Source: Lysobacter antibioticus (lineage in GTDB: Bacteria; Pseudomonadota; Gammaproteobacteria; Xanthomonadales; Xanthomonadaceae). From it: 64,000 nt of DNA. Positions 45,742-54,403 of the stretch are shown one piece after another. Position numbers and translations under genes: made by a program. The notes below the pieces were generated by a model. It was not told the origin of the DNA and did no database searches. It saw nothing but the letters and a program-made list of their open reading frames with translations. Positions within the stretch are counted from its first letter, which is position 1, and every line of letters begins with the position of its first letter. Location: assembly GCF_001442535.1 (NCBI RefSeq), contig NZ_CP013141.1:1686577-1750576 (forward strand), read 5' to 3'.

Positions 45742-46614
45742 ATGCCTGACAACCCGCACCCCTTGCACGGACAGGCGTTTGCCCTGCCCGGCCAACGCCT
45801 CATTACCCTGGAAGGCCGCGACGCAGCAGCGTTTGCGCAGTCTCAGTTCATGAACGACGTGAAGACGCTCGCCGACGGTCATTGGCACTGGAGCGGCTGG
45901 CTGACGCCCAAAGGGCGCCTGATTGCGCTATTCGCCCTGCTCCGCCTGTCCGACCAACGCGTCTGGCTGCTGGTCCCGGACGCCGACGCCTCGGCGATCG
46001 CCGAGGCGCTGAAACGCTTCGTCTTCCGCAGCAAGGTGGTCATCGCCCTGCGCGAGGACCTGAGCGCCGAAGGGCGCTGGGCCGAGCCGGCGCAGGCGCG
46101 CGGCGCCGCCCTCGGCGGCGACGAAGACGCCGGCCTGGAGCTGGACTTCAGCGGCGACGGCGGCGCGCGCAGCCTGCGCATCGTCGCGGACGCGAGTGCG
46201 CCCGAGGACCCCGCAGCGGCCGCGCAGTGGGCGATGGCCGACCTGCGCCACGGCCTGCCGCGGCTGCCGGCGTCGCAGGCCGAACAATGGACCCCGCAAC
46301 AGCTGTCGCTGGAACGCCTGCGCGCCTTCAGCGTCAAGAAAGGCTGCTATCCCGGCCAGGAGATCGTTGCGCGCACCCATTTCCTCGGCAAGGCCAAGCG
46401 CGGCGTGGTGGCATTCGCCGCTTCCGCGCCGATCGAGCCCGGAGCGGAAGTGCGGGGCGAAAGCGCTGCGCTGGGCACCGTGGTCGCCTCGGCGAGCGAT
46501 GGCGCAAGCCATCTGGCCCTGGCGGTGCTGCCGCTGGAGCGCCCCGAACAGGCGCTGAGCATCGGCGGCCAAGTGATCGAAGAAGTGCCGCTGCTGGACG
46601 GTTTCGCGCGCTGA
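45742..46614 (+). CDS. ygfZ: YgfZ/GcvT-fold protein, Fe-S cluster maintenance
   Basis: YgfZ is a folate-binding protein needed for the activity of certain Fe-S enzymes. The 290-residue protein has the GcvT-like fold and the diagnostic K-G-C-Y-x-G-Q-E motif (VKKGCYPGQEIVARTHF, near residue 200) with the essential cysteine. It is divergent from the complex II assembly factor and sdh operon, whose SdhB needs three Fe-S clusters, a sensible functional pairing. The ATG at 45742 lies 30 bases from the opposite gene's start and has no ribosome site. Confidence 0.92.
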   Translation: MPDNPHPLHGQAFALPGQRLITLEGRDAAAFAQSQFMNDVKTLADGHWHWSGWLTPKGRLIALFALLRLSDQRVWLLVPDADASAIAEALKRFVFRSKVVIALREDLSAEGRWAEPAQARGAALGGDEDAGLELDFSGDGGARSLRIVADASAPEDPAAAAQWAMADLRHGLPRLPASQAEQWTPQQLSLERLRAFSVKKGCYPGQEIVARTHFLGKAKRGVVAFAASAPIEPGAEVRGESAALGTVVASASDGASHLALAVLPLERPEQALSIGGQVIEEVPLLDGFAR

Positions 46615-46627
46615 GGTTGCGCCTGCA

Positions 46628-47118
46628 GGGTAAGAAGCGGCGCGAGCCGCGACTACGCAGCCACCCGACTGCAACGCGGCAACCTGAAACCCCACGGTCG
46701 CGGCTTGCGCCGCTCCTACAAAGGGTTGCGCTGCACCAGGGCACTGCGACAGCTTTTAAGGGTAGGAGCGGCGCGAGCCGCGACCACGCAACCACCCGAC
46801 TGCAACGCGGCAACCTGAAACCCCGCGGTCGCGGCTTGCGCCGCTCCTACAAAGGGTTGCGCTGCGCCAGGGCACTGCGACAGCTTTTAAGGGTAGGAGC
46901 GGCGCGAGCCGCGACCGCGCAACCATCCGACTGCAACGCGGTAACCTGAAACCCTATGGCCGCGGCTTGCGCCGCTCCTACAAAGGGTTGCGCTGCGCCA
47001 GGGCACTGCGACGGCTTTTAAGGGTAGGAGCGGCGCAAGCCGCGACCACGCAACCACCCGACTGCAACGCCTCAATCTGAAGCCCCGCGGTCGCGGCTTG
47101 CGCCGCTCCTACCCCGGG
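46628..47118. repeat. Four-copy 131-bp tandem array of paired REP palindromes
   Basis: Units start with GGGTA(G/A)GAGCGGCGC at 46628, 46760, 46891 and 47022, a period of 131-132 bases. Each holds a TAGGAGCGGCGCGAGCCGCGAC palindrome, a spacer with ACCCGACTGCAACGC, an inverted GTCGCGGCTTGCGCCGCTCC copy and, except the last, a GGGTTGCGCTGCGCCAGGGC tail. Copies differ by only a few bases, so the array is young. It fills the gap between ygfZ and the asparagine synthase gene (convergent ends). Confidence 0.93.
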
Positions 47119-47134
47119 CGGGCGACTACGCCGC

Positions 47135-49111
47135 CTACAAGCCGCCCTCGCCGGTCGTCGACATCCAGACCGAACGCCCGACTTCGTTGCGCTCGGTTTT
47201 CCAATGCTCCTGCCAGGCCTGGAACATCAACACGTTCCACAGATGGGTGTGCCAGCGGCGCTCGCCGGCCAGGAACTGCCGCCACAGGCCGCCGACCAAC
47301 TCGGCGTCGAAATAACCTTCCTGCGCCAGGCGCGAAGGGTCGAGCAACCCCGCCGCCCACTCGCGCAGGTCGCCGCGCAGCCATTGCGTCACCGGTGCGC
47401 CGAAACCGCGCTTGCCGCGGTCGACCATGGCGTCCGGCAGGTAGCGCTTGAGCACGCGCTTGAGCAAGTACTTGCTGCCGCTGTCGCCGCGCTTGAACTG
47501 CAACGGCAAGGACCAGGCGAACTCGGCGACGTGAGTGTCGAGCAACGGCGCACGCGCCTCCAGGCCTACCGCCATGCTGGCGCGGTCGACCTTGCACAGC
47601 AGGTCGTCGGGCAGATACACACTGTAGTCGGCCAGCATCATCGCGTCGGCGGGCGTGCCCACGCCGCCCAGCGGTTCGGCGAGGTCGTACATCGTCGCCG
47701 GCAGTTTCGACCCGGGCACGGCGGCCTGAGGGAAACGCCAGCGCACGATGCGGTTGCGGTAAACGTCGCCGATGCCCTGCGCGCCCATCTCGGCGGCGAA
47801 CGCGGCGAAACCGCCGGCGCGCGAAGCTTCGCCGTGACCGCTCGCGGATTTGGCCAGCCAGCGCCGCAGCGGTGCCGGCACGCGCCGCTGCAGACGCAGG
47901 TTGCGCAAGGCGCGCTCGTAGCGGGTATAGCCGAAGAACAACTCATCGCCGCCGTCGCCCGACAGCGCCACCGTGACCTGGCTGCGCGCCAAGGCGCAAA
48001 CCAGCGCGGTCGGCACCTGCGAGGCGTCGGCGAAGGGCTCGTCGAACATCGCCGACAGCCGCGGCACCACCGCCAAGGCATCGGCGCCGCTGACATAAAG
48101 TTCGGTGTGCGCGGTGCCGAGATGGCGCGCAACTTCCCGCGCGAGCGGCGCCTCGTCGTGGTGCGAACCCTCGAAGCCGATGGTGAAGCTCTGCACCGGC
48201 TTCGCGCTCAGCGCCTGCATCAACGAAGTCACCACCGACGAATCGGTGCCGCCGGAGAGAAACACGCCGACCGGCACGTCGGCGACCATGCGCAGGCCCA
48301 CCGCATCGCGCAACAAGTCGTCGAGCCGGTCCTCGGCGGCGTCGATGTCGCCGTCGAAGGGATGGCGGATCGCCGCGGCCATGCGATCGCGCGCCTGCCA
48401 ATAGCTGTGCTGGTCGCGTTTGGGATCGTGGGCCGCCGCACCGCGCGTAACCGTGGCCGCGTCGAAACGCAGCAAGGCGCCCGGCATCAACTTGAAGGTG
48501 TCGGTATGAATCGCGTACGGCGACGGCACGTAGTCGTAACGCAGCAACAGGGCCAATGCATTGCGGTCGACGCCGTTGTCGAATTGCGGGTGCCGCCACA
48601 ATGCCTTGAGTTCGGAGCCGAACACCAAGGTGTCGCCGGCCCAGCCGTAGTACAGCGGCTTCTTGCCGACCCGGTCGCGGGCCAGCCACAGGGTCTGCTC
48701 GTGGCGGTCCCACAGGGCGATGGCGAACATGCCGTTGCAGCGCGCCACCGCGTTCTCGACGCCCCACTCCACCACCGCCGCCAACAGCACCTCGGTGTCG
48801 GAATGACCACGGAAGGCGTGGCCCAGTTCGAGCAGTTCTTCGCGCAAGGCGGCGAAGTTGTAGACCTCGCCGTTGTAGGCGATCACGTAACGGCCGTCGG
48901 CGGAGGCCATCGGCTGATGGCCCAACGGCGACAGGTCGAGAATGCTCAGGCGCCGATGCGCCAGGGCGATGCCGTGTTGCGCATCGGCCCAGACGCCATC
49001 GTCGTCGGGGCCGCGGTGACGCAGGGCGTCGCCCATCGCGCCGGCCAGTTCGAGCAGATGCTCGTGGCCGATATCGGTGCGCGGACACAGCAGGCCGGCC
49101 AGTCCGCACAT
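47135..49111 (-). CDS. asnB: Asparagine synthase (glutamine-hydrolysing)
   Basis: It would make asparagine from aspartate, ATP and glutamine, or amidate a related acceptor. The 658-residue protein has the N-terminal glutaminase domain starting at Cys2 (MCGLAGLL), with RHRGPDDDG and YNGEVYNF. The synthase domain has the ATP loop FLSGGTDSS, LSGDGGDELFFGYTRY and KVDRASMAVGLEARAPLLD. Class is the long actinobacterial/XcbB-like form often found in exopolysaccharide or secondary-metabolite clusters as well as primary metabolism. It begins five bases after the fused E1 gene, a strange but firm pairing. Confidence 0.93.
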   Translation of the reverse strand: MCGLAGLLCPRTDIGHEHLLELAGAMGDALRHRGPDDDGVWADAQHGIALAHRRLSILDLSPLGHQPMASADGRYVIAYNGEVYNFAALREELLELGHAFRGHSDTEVLLAAVVEWGVENAVARCNGMFAIALWDRHEQTLWLARDRVGKKPLYYGWAGDTLVFGSELKALWRHPQFDNGVDRNALALLLRYDYVPSPYAIHTDTFKLMPGALLRFDAATVTRGAAAHDPKRDQHSYWQARDRMAAAIRHPFDGDIDAAEDRLDDLLRDAVGLRMVADVPVGVFLSGGTDSSVVTSLMQALSAKPVQSFTIGFEGSHHDEAPLAREVARHLGTAHTELYVSGADALAVVPRLSAMFDEPFADASQVPTALVCALARSQVTVALSGDGGDELFFGYTRYERALRNLRLQRRVPAPLRRWLAKSASGHGEASRAGGFAAFAAEMGAQGIGDVYRNRIVRWRFPQAAVPGSKLPATMYDLAEPLGGVGTPADAMMLADYSVYLPDDLLCKVDRASMAVGLEARAPLLDTHVAEFAWSLPLQFKRGDSGSKYLLKRVLKRYLPDAMVDRGKRGFGAPVTQWLRGDLREWAAGLLDPSRLAQEGYFDAELVGGLWRQFLAGERRWHTHLWNVLMFQAWQEHWKTERNEVGRSVWMSTTGEGGL

Positions 49112-49116
49112 GAGGG

Positions 49117-51447
49117 TCAGCCCTTGGCCAGCGCGTCGGCGGCGCGGACGATGTCGTCCTCGCCGGGGATCACCAGGAAGGCCGCGCCGGCCAACGGCGT
49201 GTAGGTGTCGACGCCGACCACGCGCTGCAACGGCACGCCGCCGAAACCGGCCTCGGTCAATGCAGTGATCACGCCCTCGCCGACGCCGGCACTGCGCCGC
49301 CCTTCGTCGACCACGATGATGCGCTTGGCGCCGCGCGCCTGTTCGGCGATGTAGGCGTCGTTGAGCGGCACCAACCAGCGCAGGTCGATCACGCGCGCCT
49401 TCCAACCGTGCTGCTTCTCGATCTCGCGCACTGCGCGCAGGCTCATCGGCACGCCGTTGCCGTAACTGAAGACGACCAGGTCGTCGCCTTCGCTGCCGTC
49501 CTGCGGTGCGTAGACGCGGCCTTCGCCAAGCGTCATCGCCTCGTCGGGCTTCGGATACGAAGTCAGCCAGGCGCCGTCGCCGGCTTCGTACAAGTCCTTG
49601 GTCATGTACAGCGCGATCGGCTCCAGGAACACCGAGACGCGACCGTCGACCTTGGCCAGCGCGGTCAGGGTGCGCAGCATGGTCGCGGCGTCGTCGCCGC
49701 GCGAGGCGCAACCGACCACCAGGCCGGGGATGTCGCGCAAGGCGGTGATCGAATTGTCGTTATGGAAATGCCCGCCGAAGCCGCGCTGGTAGCCCAGGCC
49801 GGCGATGCGCACCACCATCGGGTTGCGGTATTGGTTGTTGCTGAAGAACTGCAGCGACGCCGCTTCGCCGCGGATCTGGTCGCAGGCGTTGTGGAAATAC
49901 GCCAGGTATTGGATCTCCGGGATCGGCATCAGGCCGACATTGGCGAAGCCCTGGGCCATGCCCAGGATCATGGTCTCGTCGAGCAAGGTGTTGAACACCC
50001 GCCGCGGGCCGAACGCCTTCTGCAGGCCCTTGGTGACCGTGTAGACGCCGCCCTTCTGCGCCACGTCCTCGCCGAACAGCAGCGTTTCCGGGTACTTGGC
50101 GAACAGGTCGTGCAATGCGTTGTTGATCTGGATCGCCAGATGGCGCGGCGGCTGTTGCTCGGGCAGCTTGGCTTCGCTGCCGAACACCTGCAGGCGGCGC
50201 TCGGCGAAATCGGCGCGCTTGGCCTCTTGCTGCACGGCTTCCGGCGAATACGGTGCCAGCGGCGCGATCACCTCGTCGAGACGGTCGAGCTTGGGCCGGC
50301 GGTCGGCCTCTTCGGCGGCGGCGAAGCACTGTTTGCGCGTGGCCTCGTACAGGTCGAGCACGTCCTGCTTCGACATCAGCCCCGACTCGAGCGCGATCGC
50401 CGCCGAACGCAGCAGCGGGTCGCTAGCTTCGACCGCGCACAACTCCTCGAACGAACGCCATTCGATCTCGAAGTCGGTGCCGGCGTGGCCCATGATGCGG
50501 GTCGTGCGCAGGTGCAGGAAGGTCGGACGACGGCTGCGGCGGCAATGCTCGACCGCGCGCTGCACGTCGGCGTAACCGCTGGCCAGGTCGAGGCCGTCGG
50601 CGGCGAAGTAATCCAGGCCGTCCATGTTGCGGAAACGGTTGGCGATCCAGCCGCCCGGGGTCTTGACCGAAATGCCGATGCCGTTGTCTTCGCAGACGAA
50701 CAACACCGGTGCCGGCAGTTTTTGATACGCTGTCCAGGCGGCCGCGTTGAACGCGGTCTGGGCGGTGGCGTGGTTGGCCGAGGCGTCGCCGAACGAACAG
50801 ATGGCGATGCTGTCGTCGGGGATCGGCAGCGCATGGCCGAGGCGACGACCGGTTTCGATGGCGACCGCGGTGCCGAGCGCCTTCGGCAGGTGCGAGGCGA
50901 TCGTCGAGGTCTGCGGCAGCACCCACAAGGGCTTGCTGCCCCACACCTTGTGGCGCCCGCCCGAAGCCGGGTCGTCCTTGCTGGCGGCGAAGCTCAGCGC
51001 CGAATCCATCACCGGGTCCATGCCGGGCAATTTACGGAAGCGCTCGGCCATGAAGCCGCCGCTGCGGTAGTGCAGGAAGGCCGGATCGGTGTGGCGGGTC
51101 AGCCGCGCGACCATGGCGTTGCCTTCGTGGCCACTGGAACCGATGGTGTAGAAGACCTTGTTCTGCACACGCAGCACGCGCGCCATCAGGTCGAGATGGC
51201 GGCTGATCAACTGCGACTCGAACAGTTCGCGGAAGCCGCGCGCGTCGAGCGCGCTGCCCTGCAGGACCGCCTCGTCCGGCGCCGGCCGCGCGTCGGCGCG
51301 ACCGTCCCACCGATTGACGAACTCGACGAAATTGGCGTCGCAGATCTCAGCCCGGTTGAGGCCTTTCATGCGCGCGGGAATCGGGCTCGGCACCGCGCTG
51401 AAGCTCGGCACGTTGTTGAAGATCGAAGACTGCAGTTGCGCTGACAT
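49117..51447 (-). CDS. Fused alpha/beta 2-oxoacid dehydrogenase E1 component
   Basis: A TPP-dependent decarboxylase of the branched-chain or acetoin type in which alpha and beta subunits are one 776-residue chain. The N-terminal alpha part has GSSGHEGN and the TPP motif GDASANHATA...EDNGIGI. The C-terminal beta part (from about residue 445) has LFGEDVAQKGGVYTVTKGL, MAQGFANVGLMPIPEIQY and a transketolase-C domain (VIDLRWLVPLND). No E2 or E3 gene is adjacent, so it must use partners encoded elsewhere or work alone. It is followed five bases later by asnB. The start at 51447 lacks a classical ribosome site; ATG codons further in are possible. Confidence 0.9.
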   Translation of the reverse strand: MSAQLQSSIFNNVPSFSAVPSPIPARMKGLNRAEICDANFVEFVNRWDGRADARPAPDEAVLQGSALDARGFRELFESQLISRHLDLMARVLRVQNKVFYTIGSSGHEGNAMVARLTRHTDPAFLHYRSGGFMAERFRKLPGMDPVMDSALSFAASKDDPASGGRHKVWGSKPLWVLPQTSTIASHLPKALGTAVAIETGRRLGHALPIPDDSIAICSFGDASANHATAQTAFNAAAWTAYQKLPAPVLFVCEDNGIGISVKTPGGWIANRFRNMDGLDYFAADGLDLASGYADVQRAVEHCRRSRRPTFLHLRTTRIMGHAGTDFEIEWRSFEELCAVEASDPLLRSAAIALESGLMSKQDVLDLYEATRKQCFAAAEEADRRPKLDRLDEVIAPLAPYSPEAVQQEAKRADFAERRLQVFGSEAKLPEQQPPRHLAIQINNALHDLFAKYPETLLFGEDVAQKGGVYTVTKGLQKAFGPRRVFNTLLDETMILGMAQGFANVGLMPIPEIQYLAYFHNACDQIRGEAASLQFFSNNQYRNPMVVRIAGLGYQRGFGGHFHNDNSITALRDIPGLVVGCASRGDDAATMLRTLTALAKVDGRVSVFLEPIALYMTKDLYEAGDGAWLTSYPKPDEAMTLGEGRVYAPQDGSEGDDLVVFSYGNGVPMSLRAVREIEKQHGWKARVIDLRWLVPLNDAYIAEQARGAKRIIVVDEGRRSAGVGEGVITALTEAGFGGVPLQRVVGVDTYTPLAGAAFLVIPGEDDIVRAADALAKG

Positions 51448-51506
51448 CGAACACTCCGCCGCCCGTCGCCGGGCCGGCTCATCAAGGAAGAATTAGACCG
51501 AAACCG

Positions 51507-52148
51507 TCATGACGTTTGCGCGATGCGCTGCGCCGCCTGCGGGTCGGGATCGGGCAAGGCGACGAAGCCCGGCGTCGCCCGCACCCGCGCGCGCCAAGCG
51601 TCGATCGCCGGATACGGCGCCAGCTCGATGCCGCCGTGGCCGGCGACGTCGGTGTAGGCGAACAAGGCGATGTCGGCGATGCCGTAGGCCTCGCCGCTGA
51701 ACCAATCGTGGGACTGCAGATGCCGTTCCATCACCGCCAGCGCGCGATGACCGCGTTCGCGCAGCGACGGCAGCTCGGTGCGGCGCGGCGAATCCAGCGG
51801 CGTCCAGCCGGCGATGAAACGGGCCACGGCGATGTAAGGCTCGTGACTGTACTGCTCGAAGTTCATCCAGCTCAGCGCCTGCGCGCGCTGCCAGCGGTCG
51901 ACCGGCAGGAACGCGCTGCCGTCGGCGAGGTAGTACAGGATCGCGTTGGATTCGCTGAGGGTGCGGCCGTCATCCAGCTCGATGACCGGCACCTTGGCGT
52001 TGGGATTGCGGGCGAGGAATTCCGGCGTATGGGTTTCGCCGCGGCTGCTGTCGACCTCGACCCAGGCATAGGGTTCGCCGAGCTGTTCGAGCAACAGGCG
52101 CAGCTTGTGGCAGTTGCCCGAGGGCGAGAAGCCGTAGACGGTGATCAC
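51507..52148 (-). CDS. Glutathione S-transferase family protein
   Basis: A 213-residue detoxification enzyme. The thioredoxin-like domain starts ITVYGFSPSGNCHKLRLLLE, where the usual active-site Ser is in SPSGN, followed by the glutathione site KVPVIELDDGRTLSESNAIL. The all-helical C-terminal domain ends WRARVRATPGF. The start is GTG at 52148, overlapping the stop of the upstream GNAT gene as GTGA. That overlap fixes the start. No clear cue to substrate. Confidence 0.93.
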   Translation of the reverse strand: MITVYGFSPSGNCHKLRLLLEQLGEPYAWVEVDSSRGETHTPEFLARNPNAKVPVIELDDGRTLSESNAILYYLADGSAFLPVDRWQRAQALSWMNFEQYSHEPYIAVARFIAGWTPLDSPRRTELPSLRERGHRALAVMERHLQSHDWFSGEAYGIADIALFAYTDVAGHGGIELAPYPAIDAWRARVRATPGFVALPDPDPQAAQRIAQTS

Positions 52149-52699
52149 GCGCCCGCTCCCCGTTGGCGCCGCGCCTGCCATTCCTCGCGGGTCTGGCCCC
52201 AGACCTCGACTTCCATGTCGGCCGGCGCCGGCAGGCGGTCCTGGCGCATGTAGCGCGAACCGAGTTTGGCCGCGACGCCTTTCGACGGCAGATTGCCCGC
52301 GTCGATGGTGTGGATCACCTCGCTCCAGCCCAGGTGTTCGAAGGCCCAGTCGGTCGCCGCGGCCGCGCCCTCGGTGCCATAGCCCTTGCCGCCTTCGCTT
52401 TGGATGATGCCCCAGCCCACCTCGGTGCCGGGCCAGCCATCCGGCTGCCAGGGGCCGAGACGGCCGATCCAGCGGCCGGAGGTTTTTTCGTAGACCGAGA
52501 AGAACCCATAGCCGTATGCGGCCCAGGAGCCGATCACCGACATCAGGCCGCGCCAGGCCACCGAACGCGGCTGCGGCCCGCCGATGTAGCGCAGGTAATC
52601 GCCGGCATCCATGAAGGCGGCCCAATCGTCGAAGTCGTCCAGGCGCGGCGGGCGCAGGACCAAGCGCGGCGTTTCCAGTTCGATGTCGGGAATCGTCAT
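52145..52699 (-). CDS. GNAT family N-acetyltransferase (RimJ-like)
   Basis: A 184-residue acetyltransferase of the RimJ/RimL type, acting on protein N-termini or small amines. It opens LETPRLVLRPPRLDDFDDWA and has the acetyl-CoA loop IIQSEGGKGYGTEGAAAATD (Q/R-x2-G-x-G). Next come IDAGNLPSKGVAAKLGSRY and a typical C-terminal strand. It is coupled by a GTGA overlap to the GST gene. The start at 52699 is weakly supported, since no clear ribosome site precedes it. Confidence 0.9.
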   Translation of the reverse strand: MTIPDIELETPRLVLRPPRLDDFDDWAAFMDAGDYLRYIGGPQPRSVAWRGLMSVIGSWAAYGYGFFSVYEKTSGRWIGRLGPWQPDGWPGTEVGWGIIQSEGGKGYGTEGAAAATDWAFEHLGWSEVIHTIDAGNLPSKGVAAKLGSRYMRQDRLPAPADMEVEVWGQTREEWQARRQRGAGA

Positions 52700-52742
52700 C
52701 ACGGTTCGGTTGTCCCCTCGCGCATGCGTCGCCAGCAGAAAG

Positions 52743-52766
52743 CCCGTCTCCCGCGCGGGAGACGGG
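52743..52766. other. Perfect 24-base palindrome in the gap after the acyl-CoA dehydrogenase gene
   Basis: CCCGTCTCCCGC and its exact inverse fuse without a loop; a second small hairpin (GCTCCCG CGAA CGGGAGC) is at 52871-52888. Both lie between the dehydrogenase stop and the GNAT start on the minus strand. No good U-run is present. Confidence 0.6.
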
Positions 52767-52895
52767 TCGGGGTGAGCGGCGCGATCCGGCTGCGTACAAG
52801 TCGCCAGACGGCGTGCGCCCTCATACCCCAAGGGTACTTCCTTCGGGGCGTCCGCCCTTTCGGGCCACCTGCTCCCGCGAACGGGAGCGAAAAAC

Positions 52896-54059
52896 TCAGA
52901 ACGCGCTGATCCCCGTCAGCTCGCGGCCGACCACCAACTGGTGCACGGTCTCGGTGCCTTCGTACGTGATCACCGATTCCAGGTTGAGCGCGTGACGGAT
53001 CGCCGCATGCTCGGTGGTGATGCCGGCGCCGCCGAGCAGGTCGCGGCATTCGCGCGCGATGTCGATGGCCATGCGGCAGTTGTTCCACTTCGCCAGGCTG
53101 ACCTGGGTCGGCTGCATGTTGCCGGCGTCCTTGAGGCGGCCGAGCTGCACCACCAGCAACTGCGCCATGGTGATGCGGCGCGCCATCTCGGCCATCTTGA
53201 TCTGCGCCGACTGGGTCGCCGCGACCGGACGCTCGAACAGGATGCGTTCCTTGGTGTAGCCCAGCACCTCGTCGAGGCAGGCGATGGCCGCGCCGATCGG
53301 GCCCCAGGTGATGCCGTAGCGGGCCTGGGTCAGGCAGCCCAACGGGCCCTTCAGACCCTTGACGTTGGGCAGGCGGTTGGCCTCGGGCACGCGCACGTTG
53401 TCGAAGAACAGCGACGAAGTCACCGACGCGCGCAGGCTCATCTTGTGCTTGATTTCCTGGGCGGCGAAACCGGGCATGCCCTTTTCGACCACGAAGCCCT
53501 GGATGCCGTCGTCGGTCTGCGCCCAGACGATGGCGATGTCGGCCAGGTTGCCGTTGGTGATCCACATCTTGGAACCGTTGAGGACCCAGTCGCCGCCGTC
53601 GCGCTTGGCGTTGGTCTTCATATTGGCCGGGTCGGAGCCGCCGTGCGGCTCGGTCAGGCCGAAGCAGCCGATGATCTCGCCGCGGGCCATGCCCGGCAGC
53701 CAGCGTTCGCGCTGTTCTTCGGTGCCGTAGGCGTAGATAGGGTACATGCACAGCGAAGACTGCACGCTGACGAAGCTGCGAATGCCGCTGTCGCCGCGCT
53801 CGAGTTCCTGGCAGATCAGACCGTAGCTGACCGCGTTGAGGCCGGCGCAGCCGTACTTCTCCGGCAGCGAGGAGCCGAGCAGGCCGAGGGCGGCGATTTC
53901 CGGCACCAGCTCCTTCGGGAAGCGGCCCTGGTCGAAGGCATCGCCGATGATCGGGATCACGCGCTCATCGGTGAAACGGGCCACCGTGTCCTGAACGGCG
54001 CGCTCCTCGTCGCTGAGCAAGGAACGGACGTCGTAGAGATCGTAAGGATTCAGGGCCAT
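52896..54059 (-). CDS. gcdH: Acyl-CoA dehydrogenase, probable glutaryl-CoA dehydrogenase
   Basis: A 387-residue FAD enzyme of the acyl-CoA dehydrogenase fold. The glutaryl-CoA dehydrogenase wording is strong: RSFVSVQSSLCMYPIYAYG, GEIIGCFGLTEPHGGSDPA, GSKMWITNG, and the catalytic Glu (about residue 367) in YEGTETVHQLVVGRELTGISAF. GcdH converts glutaryl-CoA to crotonyl-CoA in lysine and tryptophan breakdown. No transferase or regulator is adjacent. It stands alone with an upstream gap of 344 bases. Confidence 0.88.
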   Translation of the reverse strand: MALNPYDLYDVRSLLSDEERAVQDTVARFTDERVIPIIGDAFDQGRFPKELVPEIAALGLLGSSLPEKYGCAGLNAVSYGLICQELERGDSGIRSFVSVQSSLCMYPIYAYGTEEQRERWLPGMARGEIIGCFGLTEPHGGSDPANMKTNAKRDGGDWVLNGSKMWITNGNLADIAIVWAQTDDGIQGFVVEKGMPGFAAQEIKHKMSLRASVTSSLFFDNVRVPEANRLPNVKGLKGPLGCLTQARYGITWGPIGAAIACLDEVLGYTKERILFERPVAATQSAQIKMAEMARRITMAQLLVVQLGRLKDAGNMQPTQVSLAKWNNCRMAIDIARECRDLLGGAGITTEHAAIRHALNLESVITYEGTETVHQLVVGRELTGISAF

Positions 54060-54346
54060 GGCGCGCTTGGGAGACCTCTAGGACAGAAAGACGGTCATTG
54101 TAATGGCCTGCCGCGGCCCGGGTAAGGCCGAAAACCCTCGGATCCGCGCACTTGGCGGTATCCGGGGAATTCTTGCGCAAGCCAGCACGGCAGCGGGCGG
54201 GTTTCTCGTCCGCACCTGCGACCCGGCACAAAACCACGCGCGGCAAGCAGTCCCGCCGGTTGGCGCAGGCGCGGCTGCGAGCCCCCCGGCCGTTCCGAGC
54301 CGCGACGGCGGCTGCCCCACCCTGCACTGCCGTCGAACCGCGAGGC
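54060..54346. other. Non-coding stretch upstream of the acyl-CoA dehydrogenase
   Basis: About 290 bases without a gene-like frame, holding the dehydrogenase promoter. Nothing else was recognised. Confidence 0.5.
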
Positions 54347-54379
54347 AAAAAAAACGGGGCCGGAAGATCCGGCCCCGTT
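54347..54379 (-). terminator. Terminator of the glycine-zipper protein gene
   Basis: An 11-bp stem AACGGGGCCGG/CCGGCCCCGTT (arms around 54353-54363 and 54369-54379) is followed on the minus strand by eight T residues (54354 to 54347). It lies 25 bases after the stop. Confidence 0.88.
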
Positions 54380-54403
54380 CGGGTATCGCGTGTTGCGCCG
54401 GAC

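Noticed and set aside
46628..47118. Possible CRISPR array
   Set aside because: Period is 131 bases, the repeats are palindrome pairs rather than short repeats with unique spacers, the intervening sequence is repeated too, and no cas gene is present.
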